DNA of 42,725 bases from Paulinella micropora (lineage: Eukaryota > Cercozoa > Imbricatea > Euglyphida): contig BJOX01000200.1 of NCBI GenBank assembly GCA_009731375.1, forward strand, positions 424,997-467,721, read 5' to 3'. Under the pieces are notes generated by a model, which did no database searches, had not been told where the DNA came from, and saw only the letters and a program-made list of their open reading frames with translations. A program made the position numbers and the translations under genes. Of the stretch, positions 23,336-35,288 are shown piece after piece; position 1 is the first letter of the stretch; every line of letters starts with the position of its first letter.

Positions 23336-23423
<88 letters not shown>
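22641..23423. repeat. CT, CTATCT, CCCTAT, TA and CTAT repeats
   Basis: In order: (CT)n to 22690; CTATCT hexamers; eight CCCTAT units at about 22825-22872; CTATCT again; alternating TA tracts (about 22932-23270) with short CT inserts; CCATAT and CACA runs; and 21 CTAT units at 23335-23423. The long ORFs here are only repeat translation. Confidence 0.95.
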
Positions 23424-23424
<1 letters not shown>

Positions 23425-23666
23425 AGGCCACTTGAGGTGTCACTGACCCTCTCTTGGGCTTGATTTTTTGAAATGGGTGCCATCTGTCGACAGACAGAGA
23501 ATTAGGGGATGGTGTGAGTGTGCTGGGCCCGTGGTGGGGTGCCTTATGTGTGCCTAGCCATACGCCTATAAGTCACATGCCGAAATAGCGACGGGAAGCA
23601 CAATCCTGTTCCCTCAGGGTGCCCTTTCTCGCTTGTTGAGCCCGGAATAAAACCCACAGTGCTCTG
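23424..23666. repeat. Unique block whose end recurs at 37701
   Basis: Complex sequence between (CTAT)n and a gap. Its last 24 bp, CCGGAATAAAACCCACAGTG plus CTCTG, recur at 37701-37723 with one A fewer, also directly after a (CTAT)n tract. This suggests a dispersed repeat tied to CTAT microsatellites. No ORF. Confidence 0.65.
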
Positions 23667-24243
23667 NNNNNNNNNNNNNNNNNNNNNNNNNNNNNNNNNN
23701 NNNNNNNNNNNNNNNNNNNNNNNNNNNNNNNNNNNNNNNNNNNNNNNNNNNNNNNNNNNNNNNNNNNNNNNNNNNNNNNNNNNNNNNNNNNNNNNNNNNN
23801 NNNNNNNNNNNNNNNNNNNNNNNNNNNNNNNNNNNNNNNNNNNNNNNNNNNNNNNNNNNNNNNNNNNNNNNNNNNNNNNNNNNNNNNNNNNNNNNNNNNN
23901 NNNNNNNNNNNNNNNNNNNNNNNNNNNNNNNNNNNNNNNNNNNNNNNNNNNNNNNNNNNNNNNNNNNNNNNNNNNNNNNNNNNNNNNNNNNNNNNNNNNN
24001 NNNNNNNNNNNNNNNNNNNNNNNNNNNNNNNNNNNNNNNNNNNNNNNNNNNNNNNNNNNNNNNNNNNNNNNNNNNNNNNNNNNNNNNNNNNNNNNNNNNN
24101 NNNNNNNNNNNNNNNNNNNNNNNNNNNNNNNNNNNNNNNNNNNNNNNNNNNNNNNNNNNNNNNNNNNNNNNNNNNNNNNNNNNNNNNNNNNNNNNNNNNN
24201 NNNNNNNNNNNNNNNNNNNNNNNNNNNNNNNNNNNNNNNNNNN
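23667..24243. other. Assembly gap of 577 N
   Basis: Unknown sequence; the size may be estimated. Confidence 0.95.
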
Positions 24244-24440
24244 CGCTCCTGGGGAGTGTTCTAGTGTTGTCCCGTATAGTTCAAAAGGGCTCGGCTACCT
24301 TTCGGCTTGAACTGGGCACAGACACCAACCACAGCGAGACAGTGGTTGGTGTGCAGCTTGGCCGGTGCTGAAAGTTCTTGTCCGGGGGTAGTATAGGAGG
24401 CCATGGCTTTTCAAGCTAAGCCACGCCCATAGATTAAACA
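24244..24440. repeat. Complex block with an 11-bp hairpin before (CTAT)n
   Basis: About 200 bp of unique sequence. ACACCAACCAC (24322-24332) and GTGGTTGGTGT (24342-24352) form a perfect 11-bp stem with a 9-nt loop. It may be the other end of the element that enters the gap at 23666. Confidence 0.55.
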
Positions 24441-24998
<558 letters not shown>

Positions 24999-25031
24999 TT
25001 AACCCCGTGTGCCTCGTGTGTATGTTTGTAG

Positions 25032-25156
25032 AGTTGCCGTTCTGGATCATTAACATGGCTTTGTTCGGCGTCTTCTGCGCGATTCCTGAACGCGAATCTG
25101 GCAAGAAAGGTGGCAGACGCCAGTACTACAACCCGGAGGACGAGATAAAGAAGTAA
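25032..25156 (+). CDS. Terminal exon of a host gene, membrane-protein C-terminus
   Basis: After a T/G-rich stretch ending TTTGTAG (25031) an open frame (from 25034) reads LPFWIINMALFGVFCAIP, a likely membrane segment. A Lys/Arg/Gly-rich part (RESGKKGGRRQYY) and an acidic end (NPEDEIKK) follow, with stop TAA at 25154-25156. The composition and the sharp start at an acceptor mark it as a genuine last exon. Earlier exons would lie upstream, beyond the microsatellites or within the gap at 23667-24243. I cannot name the protein. The KK at the very end does not fit the KKxx endoplasmic-reticulum retrieval motif. Confidence 0.6.
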
Positions 25157-25338
25157 CGCAGGCTCGGTCGTGCTTCATTGAGAAATCATATGGCTTAAAT
25201 CAAATGTTTTGGTCAATACTGAAAGTTTTGTGGCAATACATGATCATGATGCAACCGCACTAAATTAAGCTAAAAGCAATCCTCTCAAAGCGTGCCTCCC
25301 TTCAGATTAGGCTTATTTTTTTACGCAAGCACTGTTTC

Positions 25339-25344
25339 AATAAA
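25339..25344 (+). promoter_or_regulatory. Possible polyadenylation signal AATAAA
   Basis: AATAAA stands 183 bp after the stop of the terminal exon. Placement is reasonable for a 3' UTR, but it is not known whether this organism uses this hexamer. Confidence 0.3.
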
Positions 25345-26172
25345 GAACTTGCCACTCATAGAGCTGAGCGGGAAGACGAAGAGATAAAATTATGGAAGTG
25401 GTATTAAGAGATACAAAAAGAAAAAGCAAGCGAGGAACTCGGAAAAGAAAAGGAAAAAGAAAAGATAATGAAAAGGTGACTTACGCGAGTTAGTATACAA
25501 CCCCAAGTGGTAATTGTACAACGAACTCTCAATAATATTAAAGAACACTATTTTCAAGTTATACAAAAGTTTGTCTAAGGTGGCGAATGACTAAATTCGT
25601 GTTGAAACTAATATTGTTGACGACGTTCAAGTGGGGGAAAAAAACTATTTTTCAGAATTTATGGTTGGAATCTGGATTTTGGTTGAGAAATCAGTTTTTG
25701 ATTGGAATCTAGATTTTGGCCGGGTCAAAAAAAAATTCGTACAATATTTATATTAATAAATATTATATTACTGTCGACATTCAAGTGATGTCACCGTGCC
25801 GCGTTTTACTAGATCAACCGGAAAAAAAAATTCAACAGGGAAAAAAATTTCAACTTGAAAAAAAAAAAGTTCGACCGGAAAAATCAAGTTCAGCCGTTGA
25901 ATTTTTCTCACAGGTAGAACTTTTTTTTTGTTGCGTCGAGCTTTTTTATATGTTTGAAACTTTTTTAATATCAAATTTTTTAACTGTATTGTAATTTAAT
26001 ACCATTGTAACTTTAAAATATACATGTACCCGTACAACTGAAAATAACTTAATTTTAATAATAAACAAACTTCACTTTCAGAATTATTGATAAACAAACC
26101 GTCTTCACTTTCAGAATTATTATTAACACTCCACACCCCCCCCCCTTTGACTTACCATGGGGGGGGGGAGGG
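25345..26172. other. A-rich spacer, no gene
   Basis: About 830 bp of AT-rich sequence with A-runs and short AAATTCAAC/GACCGGAAAAA variants. AATAATATTAAAGAACA near 25530 also occurs near 5200, a weak sign of a shared repeat. A C13/G9 stretch at 26132-26171 borders the LINE tail. Confidence 0.5.
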
Positions 26173-26235
26173 GTAATAATAATAATAATAATAGTAGAAG
26201 TAATAGTAGTAGTAGTAGTAATAGGCTTCCTCAGA
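26173..26235 (-). repeat. LINE 3' UTR and ATT/ACT repeat tail
   Basis: On the minus strand, after the stop: TCTGAGGAAGCCTATTA, then ACT and ATT repeats to 26173. The plus-strand string TAATAGGCTTCCTCAG (26219-26234) matches TAATAGTGCTTCTCAG at the tail end of the SINE copy at 32680-32695, with two single-base gaps. Confidence 0.8.
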
Positions 26236-29200
26236 CTATAGCATCAGATCCAGATCCTGGACATGTGCCTCCATTGGGTCACCGGGGTCAGCCGATCCCA
26301 ACGCATTGTCAGAACACCAAACAGACATAGCAGCAACAGCAACAGCAGGGGCAGATGGGGGCTGTGAAGTGCATGAAGAGCTAGATGCGAGGGTGTTAGC
26401 TGAAGAGAAGAACTCGGAGACACTACGCTGCGCTCCCGAACCCCTCTCTCTAGCCAGGACGTCCACACTGCGCGGACGGCCGCGCCGCGCAACATCAACG
26501 TCACTTGGGGGAGAGGGTGGGACAGAAGCTGATGGAACCTCAGTGAGGTCAATCACCTCCTCGCCCCCATCCTCCACCCCAAGCTCCTCCCTTTTACCCT
26601 CCCTAGCAGACCAACACTCAGACACATATGATCCAAACAACACATCCAACTTTGGAGGGGGACGCAACGCTGTAACCCCTAACAACGCAGCAAGCCTAAA
26701 GTTACTGCGGAAGCGCGACTTCCCCTGAAAAAGCTTACAAAACAATCGTGATTGATCCACAGGCGACATATCATCCCAACCCTGCCGCACAGAGCCCTCC
26801 CGCTCCCGCCCAAGCAACACATCCTCCACCACAACCTCACCGCCTACGACCTCACCACCCTCCTCACTCCCTCCATCCCCCTCAGCACCCCCCACAGCCA
26901 TGCCACCGAGCCTCTGCATACTCAGCAACAGCTGCTTACGTCTCCCCTCATGCATGGGGCAATCCCATAAGAAGTGCGCAAGGGACTCATTGACATCATC
27001 ATGACAACAGAAGCAGCGAGGGGACATGCCACTGACCAACTTGCTGCGGTACAACCGAAGGCGGTTGTTGCAGCTGAGCAACCTTCTCCGAAGCAGATTA
27101 TAATGCGCATCATCAAGGGCTACCCATCTTGGGAACTCCTTAGTTCCAAAGACTTGTCTTAGGATGACTCGCAGGCCATCAGTAAGATCGCTGCCTGCCT
27201 CTCGCTTGTCCCACATCAGTTGCTGCACCATCTTGACGTCCTGCTGAAGGGCCCACTTGTCCACAGTCGAACACCAACCCTCGAGGTCCTTCTCTGAGCT
27301 ATTTAGGAGCTCCTGAAGCCCTTGTTGTAGATCCATTGAGTCCCTGATAGCGCCTTCGGCCTCCGCAGTCCAGTCGGATTTGACTTGAGATGCGATGACA
27401 GGAAATCGCTTCTCCGGTAGAACACGCAGCCGTCCATAGAACTTCAGTTGCGCCGCCCGCCGCAAACGCTCCGCACTCAAAGAGCGCGCCAGAAAGAGTG
27501 TAATCCACTTGCTTGTCTTAGGGCTGATGCCGAGAATCATCCTCATGGGGCGCAGCATTGCTGCCTCCAGCTTGGTGAGCTGCGATACGGGGGCACGCCA
27601 GACATCGAAGGCGTACTTCAGCTTGGCCCCCACAAGTTGATTCCAGCACATGAGACGATACCTAGCTTGTATCTCACCTGCACACCACAAAGAGTACCAA
27701 CCTGCGGTGGCGACTTCAGTGACACGCGTAGCCCGCAGGGCCTGCTCCTTCCACTTCAGGTCGTCGGTGATAACCACTCCCAGGTACTTGTACTGACTGG
27801 TGACACAAAGCTTCTGGCCGCGAAACCACACCACGGGCTCACCTCGCTCCCTGATACTTGGTCGTTTCGCCTTGCTCGACGTGTAAATGGGCATGATTTC
27901 CGTCTTGCCGGGCTTCAAGTTGACTTCCAGCCGGTAATCTTCCGCGAACTTGGCCACAACATTGACCATCTTCTGGAGCTCGGTGCGACTGTGAGCGATG
28001 AGGGCCACGTCGTCCGCGTATAGAAGTGCCTTGATGTCGTTCAGCCGCTTCACATCCGTGATCTTGAGGGCACTCGCCAGCCGATCACACAGCTCATCCA
28101 TAAAGACGTTGAAGAGTGTGGGAGAGAGAGGGGACCCCTGTTGGACGCCTACACCCTCCAGTACTTCGGGGGTGAGTGCTCCATCAACTAGCACTTGCGA
28201 CGAAGTCTGCTCGTAGCACCTGCGTAGCGTGCGCCAGAACTTGCCCCTTACACCCAGCTTCCAGAGCCTCTCAAATAGGCCATCTCTCCAAACAGACGGG
28301 AAAGCCTTGCGTAGATCGACGAACAGGACATACGACTCCCGCTTCTGCTGCTGACGCCCCTTCAACCTCTGCCAAAGGGTAAAGACCTGATCCGTAGTGC
28401 GACGCCCCGGGCGGAAGCCTCCCTGCTCTGGACGTAGCTTATCCGGGCCATCCACGAAGAGCGTTAGACGAGTAGCTAATAAGGACAGATACAGCTTACC
28501 AAGGCAACTAATAATCGAGATATCCCTCCAGTTGTCAGGATCCGTAGGATCCCCACCCTTGGGGATATTGACGATGATTCCCTTGCCCCAAGCTTTTGGA
28601 GTCCTCTCGGCTTCTCGAATCCAGTTGAAGTACTGCGTTAAGTAGCCATTGATGTAGGCGCCGCCATACTTGAGCATCTCGTTCTTCACTTTGTCCTCGC
28701 CACAAGCTTTGTGGTTATTCAGGGCACGTTGCCTTGCAAGGACCTCCTCTTGCGTGAACGGCTTGTCCAGCTCTTCGCAAGTGTCTTCACCTACTTCGTG
28801 CTCCTTCATAGCCCGGGCCACCTCATCTCTGAAGCGATCGTTCCAGTGGAACTGCCGCTTAGCTTCGGCTTCCTCCCACTCCAGCGAGCCTGCTTCTGCA
28901 CAGCACTCCACCACAACAGCCGCACTTGCCGGATTTTCCCGTGGCTTCACCGAATTTTTCCGAAATTCCTCCCACCGAGCGACCTTTTCCGGCAGCGTAC
29001 ACGCCAGTGAGCCATCCTCCCTTTGCACCGGCGCGGAGACCTTCGTTCTGCGTGCCCCGCCAAGCCGCTTCGCGAGTAGCCAAAAGCGCTTTGAGGATTG
29101 CTCGCGTTGACATTTGACCGCTTCTTCCTGCACTTGCTTGAAGGAGGCGGACTTCTTGGCCCGAGTTGCCTTCCGAATTTGCTTGCGGAGCCGTAGCCAA

Positions 29201-31344
29201 TTCAGACGGGCTTCCGCATTCGATTCATCCCTCCTGTATGCTGCGTAGGCCTCCCGGCGCTGCTGAATGAGCTCCTTTAGCTCCCCGTCGAACCAATTGT
29301 TGGTGAAACGGGGTCGTATACATCTGGAGCCAAGGACCCGGTGCGCCGCCATTCGGAAGGACTGCGCCACTCGCTCGGTGACGTCATCTACCACCCGTTG
29401 GCTGTCGGCACCACCCGATAGGTCAAGCTCAGGCAGCTGATGCACTCCAAGCTTCTGTAGGCAATGCTGGAATACGTCATCGAACTTGTCGCGTAGATAA
29501 TCCAGCGCTTGCTTCGCAGCGTGATCATTACCCGAGACACCAGCACCAATAAGCTTATCAACACGAAAGGACCTGTAAGGTTTCGCAGCCCGCTTTGGCC
29601 GGCGCTGGCCGCTCCACGTCAGTTCGGCCCATACTGCCTTGTGGTCCGTATCAAGATCATCTTCGCATACTCCGAACTTTGCTCCAGATGCCAAGCCAGG
29701 CGACGCGCAGATGTAATCGAGGAGGTGCTTGCCTGTGCCCATGCCGCGCTGCTCACGCCGGGACCACCAGTAGGACCCTTCCACTGGGCACGAGAAGCCG
29801 CTCAGATTTCGCAGGCCCGTAGCGACGAGGACAGCCGCGAGTCTCTTGCCGTTCTCCGAACGTACCGGTGCTCCCTTATCATCGACCTCCCCGTGCTGAC
29901 CGACGATGCCCTCCTCTTTTCGGCTGCATGCCGGCCCGAGCTTCGCGTTGGCATCCGCCACCGTGACCACAAGACCTTTGGCTCCAAAAAAAGCTATAGC
30001 TGCCTGCCAGGCCGCATACGCCTCTGACGACTCTTCTTCCTGCGTTTCCTGGGGAAAGTAGCCGTTGCCCACATAGATATCCTGAGCGCCGGTAACACCC
30101 GAGGCGATACGCAGCCACACTTGCTGCCGGTGGTCGACGGGGGCTGACACCAGGTTGCAATACGGACCAAGGAAGTTAGCCACCGCGAATAGAACCCCAC
30201 CCTTGCAGCGATTTTTCTCGCTGACCTCCGCAGGTTTTCCAAAAATCCGGAATCCATCCAGGCTGCATTTGGAAAGTTGCTTCTTGCCCATGCGGTGCTC
30301 CTGAGCCCCGATGACTAGCCAGCCCTCGTGCTTGTAGAATGATGCCCATTCCGCCGTGCCTACGTTGTCGTATCCCGTTTTACCCTGCCAGTTGTGACTC
30401 GCGACGAGTAGCTTGAAGCCGGTATCGAACTGCTTGGAGCGGTGCTTCTTGGCTCGTTTCCGGACCCGACGGCCGCGCTTGGCTTCCGCCCTCGTGCTGC
30501 CCCCCTCTGCAGGTGCTTGCGCAGGTTGGTCCCCCACTGCACTGGCCGCCGAATGCAGGGGCACCACATGCACATCAGCACACTCAGACACACACTTAGG
30601 TGCATCGGCAGCCAATTCCGAAGACACCACCTGCACATCATCGACACATTCTTCATGCAGAGGCAAGACGCGATATCCCGTCGCAGCTTCCTCCTTCCGG
30701 ACCGCCGCTTCCCCACGCAGATGGATGCGAATAAGCCTTCGGACACGTTCCCTGTCCCTGAACCTGCGCCCAAGGGCCACATTGACCCCTCTGCCGAAGA
30801 ATTTGAGATGTTTGAGTTGCTGCAACGCCGTCTGCCTGCTGTCATCGTCCTCGTAGACCAGCTCCAGGTGACGAGACATTCGCTGGCCTTGCCACTCCAT
30901 TACCGGGACCACCAGACCAAGACCGCTCATTTTGGAGGCGATCTCCTGTAGATTGGCGCGTTCTGAGAGCCCCCAGACAATCAGATTACGCCCGTCCTTG
31001 TCGTACCGATCTACCCGCCGGTACCGTCGAGGCGGCGGTGCCATCTGCCATATAGCGCCGCTCGCCTTATGTTGAAGCGCCGACCCGTGTGCCAGGTTTG
31101 GGGAGGAAGGATGAGGCGCAGCTAAGATAGCCTCTCCACGTGGTTCAGGAATTCCGTCATATACGCGAGCCCTCATCCTCCCATCCTGGGACATCGGGCC
31201 AGAGCCCGTCGAAGAGGCATTCCCACGGGGATTGTCCAGGTCTTCGGCGATTCTACCTTGTCCCATAAGGGCCACAGTGGTAGCTCCGTGCTTCGCGTAT
31301 TTGTAATCCATTGAGAGTAGTAGACGGCCAATGTTGCTGGCCAT
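26236..31344 (-). CDS. LINE polyprotein: RNA-binding-like domain, APE endonuclease, RT, zinc knuckle, SIM and PIP box
   Basis: Numbering from ATG at 31344. Residues ~117-211 (NLIVWGLSE...LKFFGRGVNVAL...DRERVRRL) have the pattern of a LINE ORF1p-type RNA-binding domain. A basic nuclear-localisation-like run is at 289-304. The APE endonuclease (~310-580) has SHNW (Asn318), GAQEHR (Glu349), VADAN (Asp464/Asn466), LLDY (Asp543) and DTDH (Asp567/His568). RT (~870-1250) has DLRKAFPSVW, QQGSPLSP, YADD (1109-1112, DNA 28020-28009) and YKYLGVV. A Cys/His knuckle CFCC-H-C is at 1444-1462. The C-terminal extension has EEVIDLTEV (SIM, 1597-1601) and QRSVSEFF (PIP box, 1639-1646). Nicking and target-primed reverse transcription would occur in the nucleus. 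The SIM/PIP roles are inferred from consensus only. Confidence 0.9.
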   Translation of the reverse strand: MASNIGRLLLSMDYKYAKHGATTVALMGQGRIAEDLDNPRGNASSTGSGPMSQDGRMRARVYDGIPEPRGEAILAAPHPSSPNLAHGSALQHKASGAIWQMAPPPRRYRRVDRYDKDGRNLIVWGLSERANLQEIASKMSGLGLVVPVMEWQGQRMSRHLELVYEDDDSRQTALQQLKHLKFFGRGVNVALGRRFRDRERVRRLIRIHLRGEAAVRKEEAATGYRVLPLHEECVDDVQVVSSELAADAPKCVSECADVHVVPLHSAASAVGDQPAQAPAEGGSTRAEAKRGRRVRKRAKKHRSKQFDTGFKLLVASHNWQGKTGYDNVGTAEWASFYKHEGWLVIGAQEHRMGKKQLSKCSLDGFRIFGKPAEVSEKNRCKGGVLFAVANFLGPYCNLVSAPVDHRQQVWLRIASGVTGAQDIYVGNGYFPQETQEEESSEAYAAWQAAIAFFGAKGLVVTVADANAKLGPACSRKEEGIVGQHGEVDDKGAPVRSENGKRLAAVLVATGLRNLSGFSCPVEGSYWWSRREQRGMGTGKHLLDYICASPGLASGAKFGVCEDDLDTDHKAVWAELTWSGQRRPKRAAKPYRSFRVDKLIGAGVSGNDHAAKQALDYLRDKFDDVFQHCLQKLGVHQLPELDLSGGADSQRVVDDVTERVAQSFRMAAHRVLGSRCIRPRFTNNWFDGELKELIQQRREAYAAYRRDESNAEARLNWLRLRKQIRKATRAKKSASFKQVQEEAVKCQREQSSKRFWLLAKRLGGARRTKVSAPVQREDGSLACTLPEKVARWEEFRKNSVKPRENPASAAVVVECCAEAGSLEWEEAEAKRQFHWNDRFRDEVARAMKEHEVGEDTCEELDKPFTQEEVLARQRALNNHKACGEDKVKNEMLKYGGAYINGYLTQYFNWIREAERTPKAWGKGIIVNIPKGGDPTDPDNWRDISIISCLGKLYLSLLATRLTLFVDGPDKLRPEQGGFRPGRRTTDQVFTLWQRLKGRQQQKRESYVLFVDLRKAFPSVWRDGLFERLWKLGVRGKFWRTLRRCYEQTSSQVLVDGALTPEVLEGVGVQQGSPLSPTLFNVFMDELCDRLASALKITDVKRLNDIKALLYADDVALIAHSRTELQKMVNVVAKFAEDYRLEVNLKPGKTEIMPIYTSSKAKRPSIRERGEPVVWFRGQKLCVTSQYKYLGVVITDDLKWKEQALRATRVTEVATAGWYSLWCAGEIQARYRLMCWNQLVGAKLKYAFDVWRAPVSQLTKLEAAMLRPMRMILGISPKTSKWITLFLARSLSAERLRRAAQLKFYGRLRVLPEKRFPVIASQVKSDWTAEAEGAIRDSMDLQQGLQELLNSSEKDLEGWCSTVDKWALQQDVKMVQQLMWDKREAGSDLTDGLRVILRQVFGTKEFPRWVALDDAHYNLLRRRLLSCNNRLRLYRSKLVSGMSPRCFCCHDDVNESLAHFLWDCPMHEGRRKQLLLSMQRLGGMAVGGAEGDGGSEEGGEVVGGEVVVEDVLLGREREGSVRQGWDDMSPVDQSRLFCKLFQGKSRFRSNFRLAALLGVTALRPPPKLDVLFGSYVSECWSAREGKREELGVEDGGEEVIDLTEVPSASVPPSPPSDVDVARRGRPRSVDVLARERGSGAQRSVSEFFSSANTLASSSSCTSQPPSAPAVAVAAMSVWCSDNALGSADPGDPMEAHVQDLDLML

Positions 31345-31413
31345 CACCGCCGCGCCTCTTTACGCCGAGGAAAGCGCCCGTCCATGCAAATAGCATCGGC
31401 GGTATCATTCCAT
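31345..31413 (-). promoter_or_regulatory. Short 5' region of the LINE
   Basis: Only about 70 bp separate the ATG from the (TAA)n run. If the copy is full length, this region must hold its internal promoter, or the element depends on an outside promoter. No motif is recognised. Confidence 0.4.
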
Positions 31414-31810
<397 letters not shown>

Positions 31811-32335
31811 CTACAAAACGATAACCAGAATCGTGATCGTGAAAGGGTGGGTCCCGCTGTAGATATGCACTACAGGGAGATGGATCGGGAATTGCTCCAA
31901 ACCCTAGGCATGCCGGAGGGTAGCACTTGGCGCTCAGTCGCGGACCAAAAAATCTGTATCCCACAACAAGTTGGTCGGATTCTTGTTGACAGACTCATGC
32001 AGGGCCGTGCAGACAGTCAGGAAGCCCGGGGTAGAAATACGTGGACCTCCACCGATGCTTCGCGTGCCATGGGCACTATCAATCCCATCACTGCACCCCC
32101 TCCTGATTGGAGGGTCCCATTTCGCCAGCTGTCTAGTAATAGCGAGAATAGCGCGTCTAGTTCCTCAAGCCGCGGCTCCACTGCCGGGCGGAGGAAGCTG
32201 AGACTTGCTCACAACCCGGGAGTGGAGCCGATGCTTGATGATATTTATGGAGAACCTGAGTCACGCGTCACTGCATATATGTCTGCCTCGTCTTCATCGT
32301 CACCGTCGCCAGCATTTATGTCTGCCTCGTCTTAA
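31811..32335 (+). CDS. ORF or exon of unknown function cut by SINE-associated repeat
   Basis: After CCCAAATGTAG (acceptor-like) the frame opens and includes an ATG codon (VDMHYREMDRELLQTLGMP). It continues through a charged, Ser-rich protein (FRQLSSNSENSASSSSS) and TAYMSASSSSSPSPAF to a TAA that belongs to the repeat at 32333. So the natural C-terminus seems lost to the repeat/SINE insertion. Amino-acid composition is protein-like over 170 codons. I do not recognise a family. It could be a host exon or a gag-like remnant. Confidence 0.4.
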   Translation, partial: LQNDNQNRDRERVGPAVDMHYREMDRELLQTLGMPEGSTWRSVADQKICIPQQVGRILVDRLMQGRADSQEARGRNTWTSTDASRAMGTINPITAPPPDWRVPFRQLSSNSENSASSSSSRGSTAGRRKLRLAHNPGVEPMLDDIYGEPESRVTAYMSASSSSSPSPAFMSASS

Positions 32336-32372
32336 TAATAGTAATAATCATAATAATAATAATAATAATAAT

Positions 32373-32639
32373 AGTGTTTCTCTGTCAATGGCTGATGCAT
32401 TTCTGCACATGCGCCTCCATCGTCTCACCCGTGAGGGGAGTACGAAGAATTGACGATAAGCTCTAATGACACCCCCGCAAGGGCAGTTCCAACACTTCCA
32501 GACGGGCCGGTATGTTCAATGAAAATACTGGTCCAGACGGATCGGTATGTTCAATGAAAATACTGGTGGCACCGACGGGAATCGAACTGGCGACAGGGCC
32601 CAGATGGTAGAACTTGACCACTGGGCTATCACGGTGTCC

Positions 32640-32640
<1 letters not shown>
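32373..32640 (-). mobile_element. SINE copy 1, tRNA-like head, ATT tail
   Basis: Minus-strand order is head (32640), body, then 3' end at 32373 followed by (ATT)n. Box A-like TAGCCCAGTGG (complement of 32618-32628) and box B-like AGTTCGATTCC (complement of 32578-32588) sit at the spacing expected in a tRNA. This copy has an internal ~35-bp tandem duplication (about 32498-32568). (TAA)n lies on both sides. Confidence 0.75.
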
Positions 32641-33458
<818 letters not shown>

Positions 33459-33547
33459 AGTGCTTCTCTGTCAATGGCTGATGCATTTCTGCACATGCGC
33501 CTCCATCGTCTCACCCGTGAGGGGAGTACGAAGAATTGACGATAAGC
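33459..33547 (-). mobile_element. SINE copy 3, truncated by a gap
   Basis: Only the 3' half of the SINE is present (from AGTGCTTCTCTGTCAATGG to GACGATAAGC). The head falls in the N gap 33548-33721, which would fit the missing ~160 bp. (TAA)n resumes at 33722. Confidence 0.8.
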
Positions 33548-33721
33548 NNNNNNNNNNNNNNNNNNNNNNNNNNNNNNNNNNNNNNNNNNNNNNNNNNNNN
33601 NNNNNNNNNNNNNNNNNNNNNNNNNNNNNNNNNNNNNNNNNNNNNNNNNNNNNNNNNNNNNNNNNNNNNNNNNNNNNNNNNNNNNNNNNNNNNNNNNNNN
33701 NNNNNNNNNNNNNNNNNNNNN

Positions 33722-34740
<1,019 letters not shown>

Positions 34741-35104
34741 ACTTTGAGAGAGAGAGAGTATATACGAGAAGGATGCAAGGAAGAGAAGAACTGCGAAAGA
34801 AGAGACGACCTGTTAGCTGGCGCGACGCGGGAAAGCAATGCAAGCTCCTGGCTGGAAAAAAAAAAAAAAAAAAAAAAAGGATACAACAAAGAAAAGCCGA
34901 AAAGACCTGTTCTTGAGTCGGATGAGATGTCGACGTACCTGTGATACACGACATGGTAGGAAGAGAGCAAGAACAAACCCCTGCCAACGACATCTTGCCC
35001 ATCACCACATGGCCCGGAAAAAACTTTGTCGCAGCAGAAATCGTAGAAATCGTCATTTCACAAATATCAGTGGGTGGGCCGTAAGGGAGACTGAAAAGTG
35101 AACG
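34741..35104 (+). other. Spacer with a short coding-like frame
   Basis: An A22 run at 34857-34878 is followed by a frame open from about 34933 to the stop at 35081-35083. It includes GREQEQTPANDILPITTW and GKNFVAAEIVEIVISQI. The composition is protein-like, but there is no start codon or partner. It lies just upstream of the DIRS-like element and could be the end of another ORF or an exon. Low confidence. Confidence 0.3.
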
Positions 35105-35130
35105 CTGCAGTGTTAATTACGGTAATAAAT

Positions 35131-35172
35131 TAAGCGGGAACAATATAAGCGGGAACAATAATAGTTCCCGCT
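35131..35172. repeat. 15-bp tandem repeat and hairpin near the DIRS start
   Basis: TAAGCGGGAACAATA occurs at 35131-35145 and 35146-35160. AGCGGGAAC (35148-35156) and GTTCCCGCT (35164-35172) pair perfectly. The placement 120 bp before gag suggests the terminal repeat or a regulatory hairpin. Confidence 0.6.
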
Positions 35173-35288
35173 CCAAAATTTTAAACATTACAAAGACAAC
35201 CCCTTCACCCTCAGATTTGATTTTTCGCTCTAGCACAAAAGTGCTTAGAGCAAATTTTACTGTTGTTTTTTTAATTTGGGAAATCGAG

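Larger units (their letters stand above)
26173..31413 (-). mobile_element. Full-length LINE bounded by (TAA)n
   Basis: The element comprises a short 5' region (31345 to about 31413), one intact 1702-codon ORF, and a very short 3' UTR of about 16 nt after the stop. A tail of ATT/ACT repeats (26220-26173 on the minus strand) follows. Its 5' end abuts another (TAA)n run (31414-31469). The intact ORF suggests recent insertion and perhaps activity. GC content and codon use differ clearly from the AT-rich decayed LINE at 17-19 kb. Confidence 0.9.

Noticed and set aside
32563-32640. Functional tRNA gene in the SINE head
   Set aside because: A and B boxes and an acceptor-like stem exist, but the T and anticodon stems do not pair well, and the sequence recurs with a SINE body.
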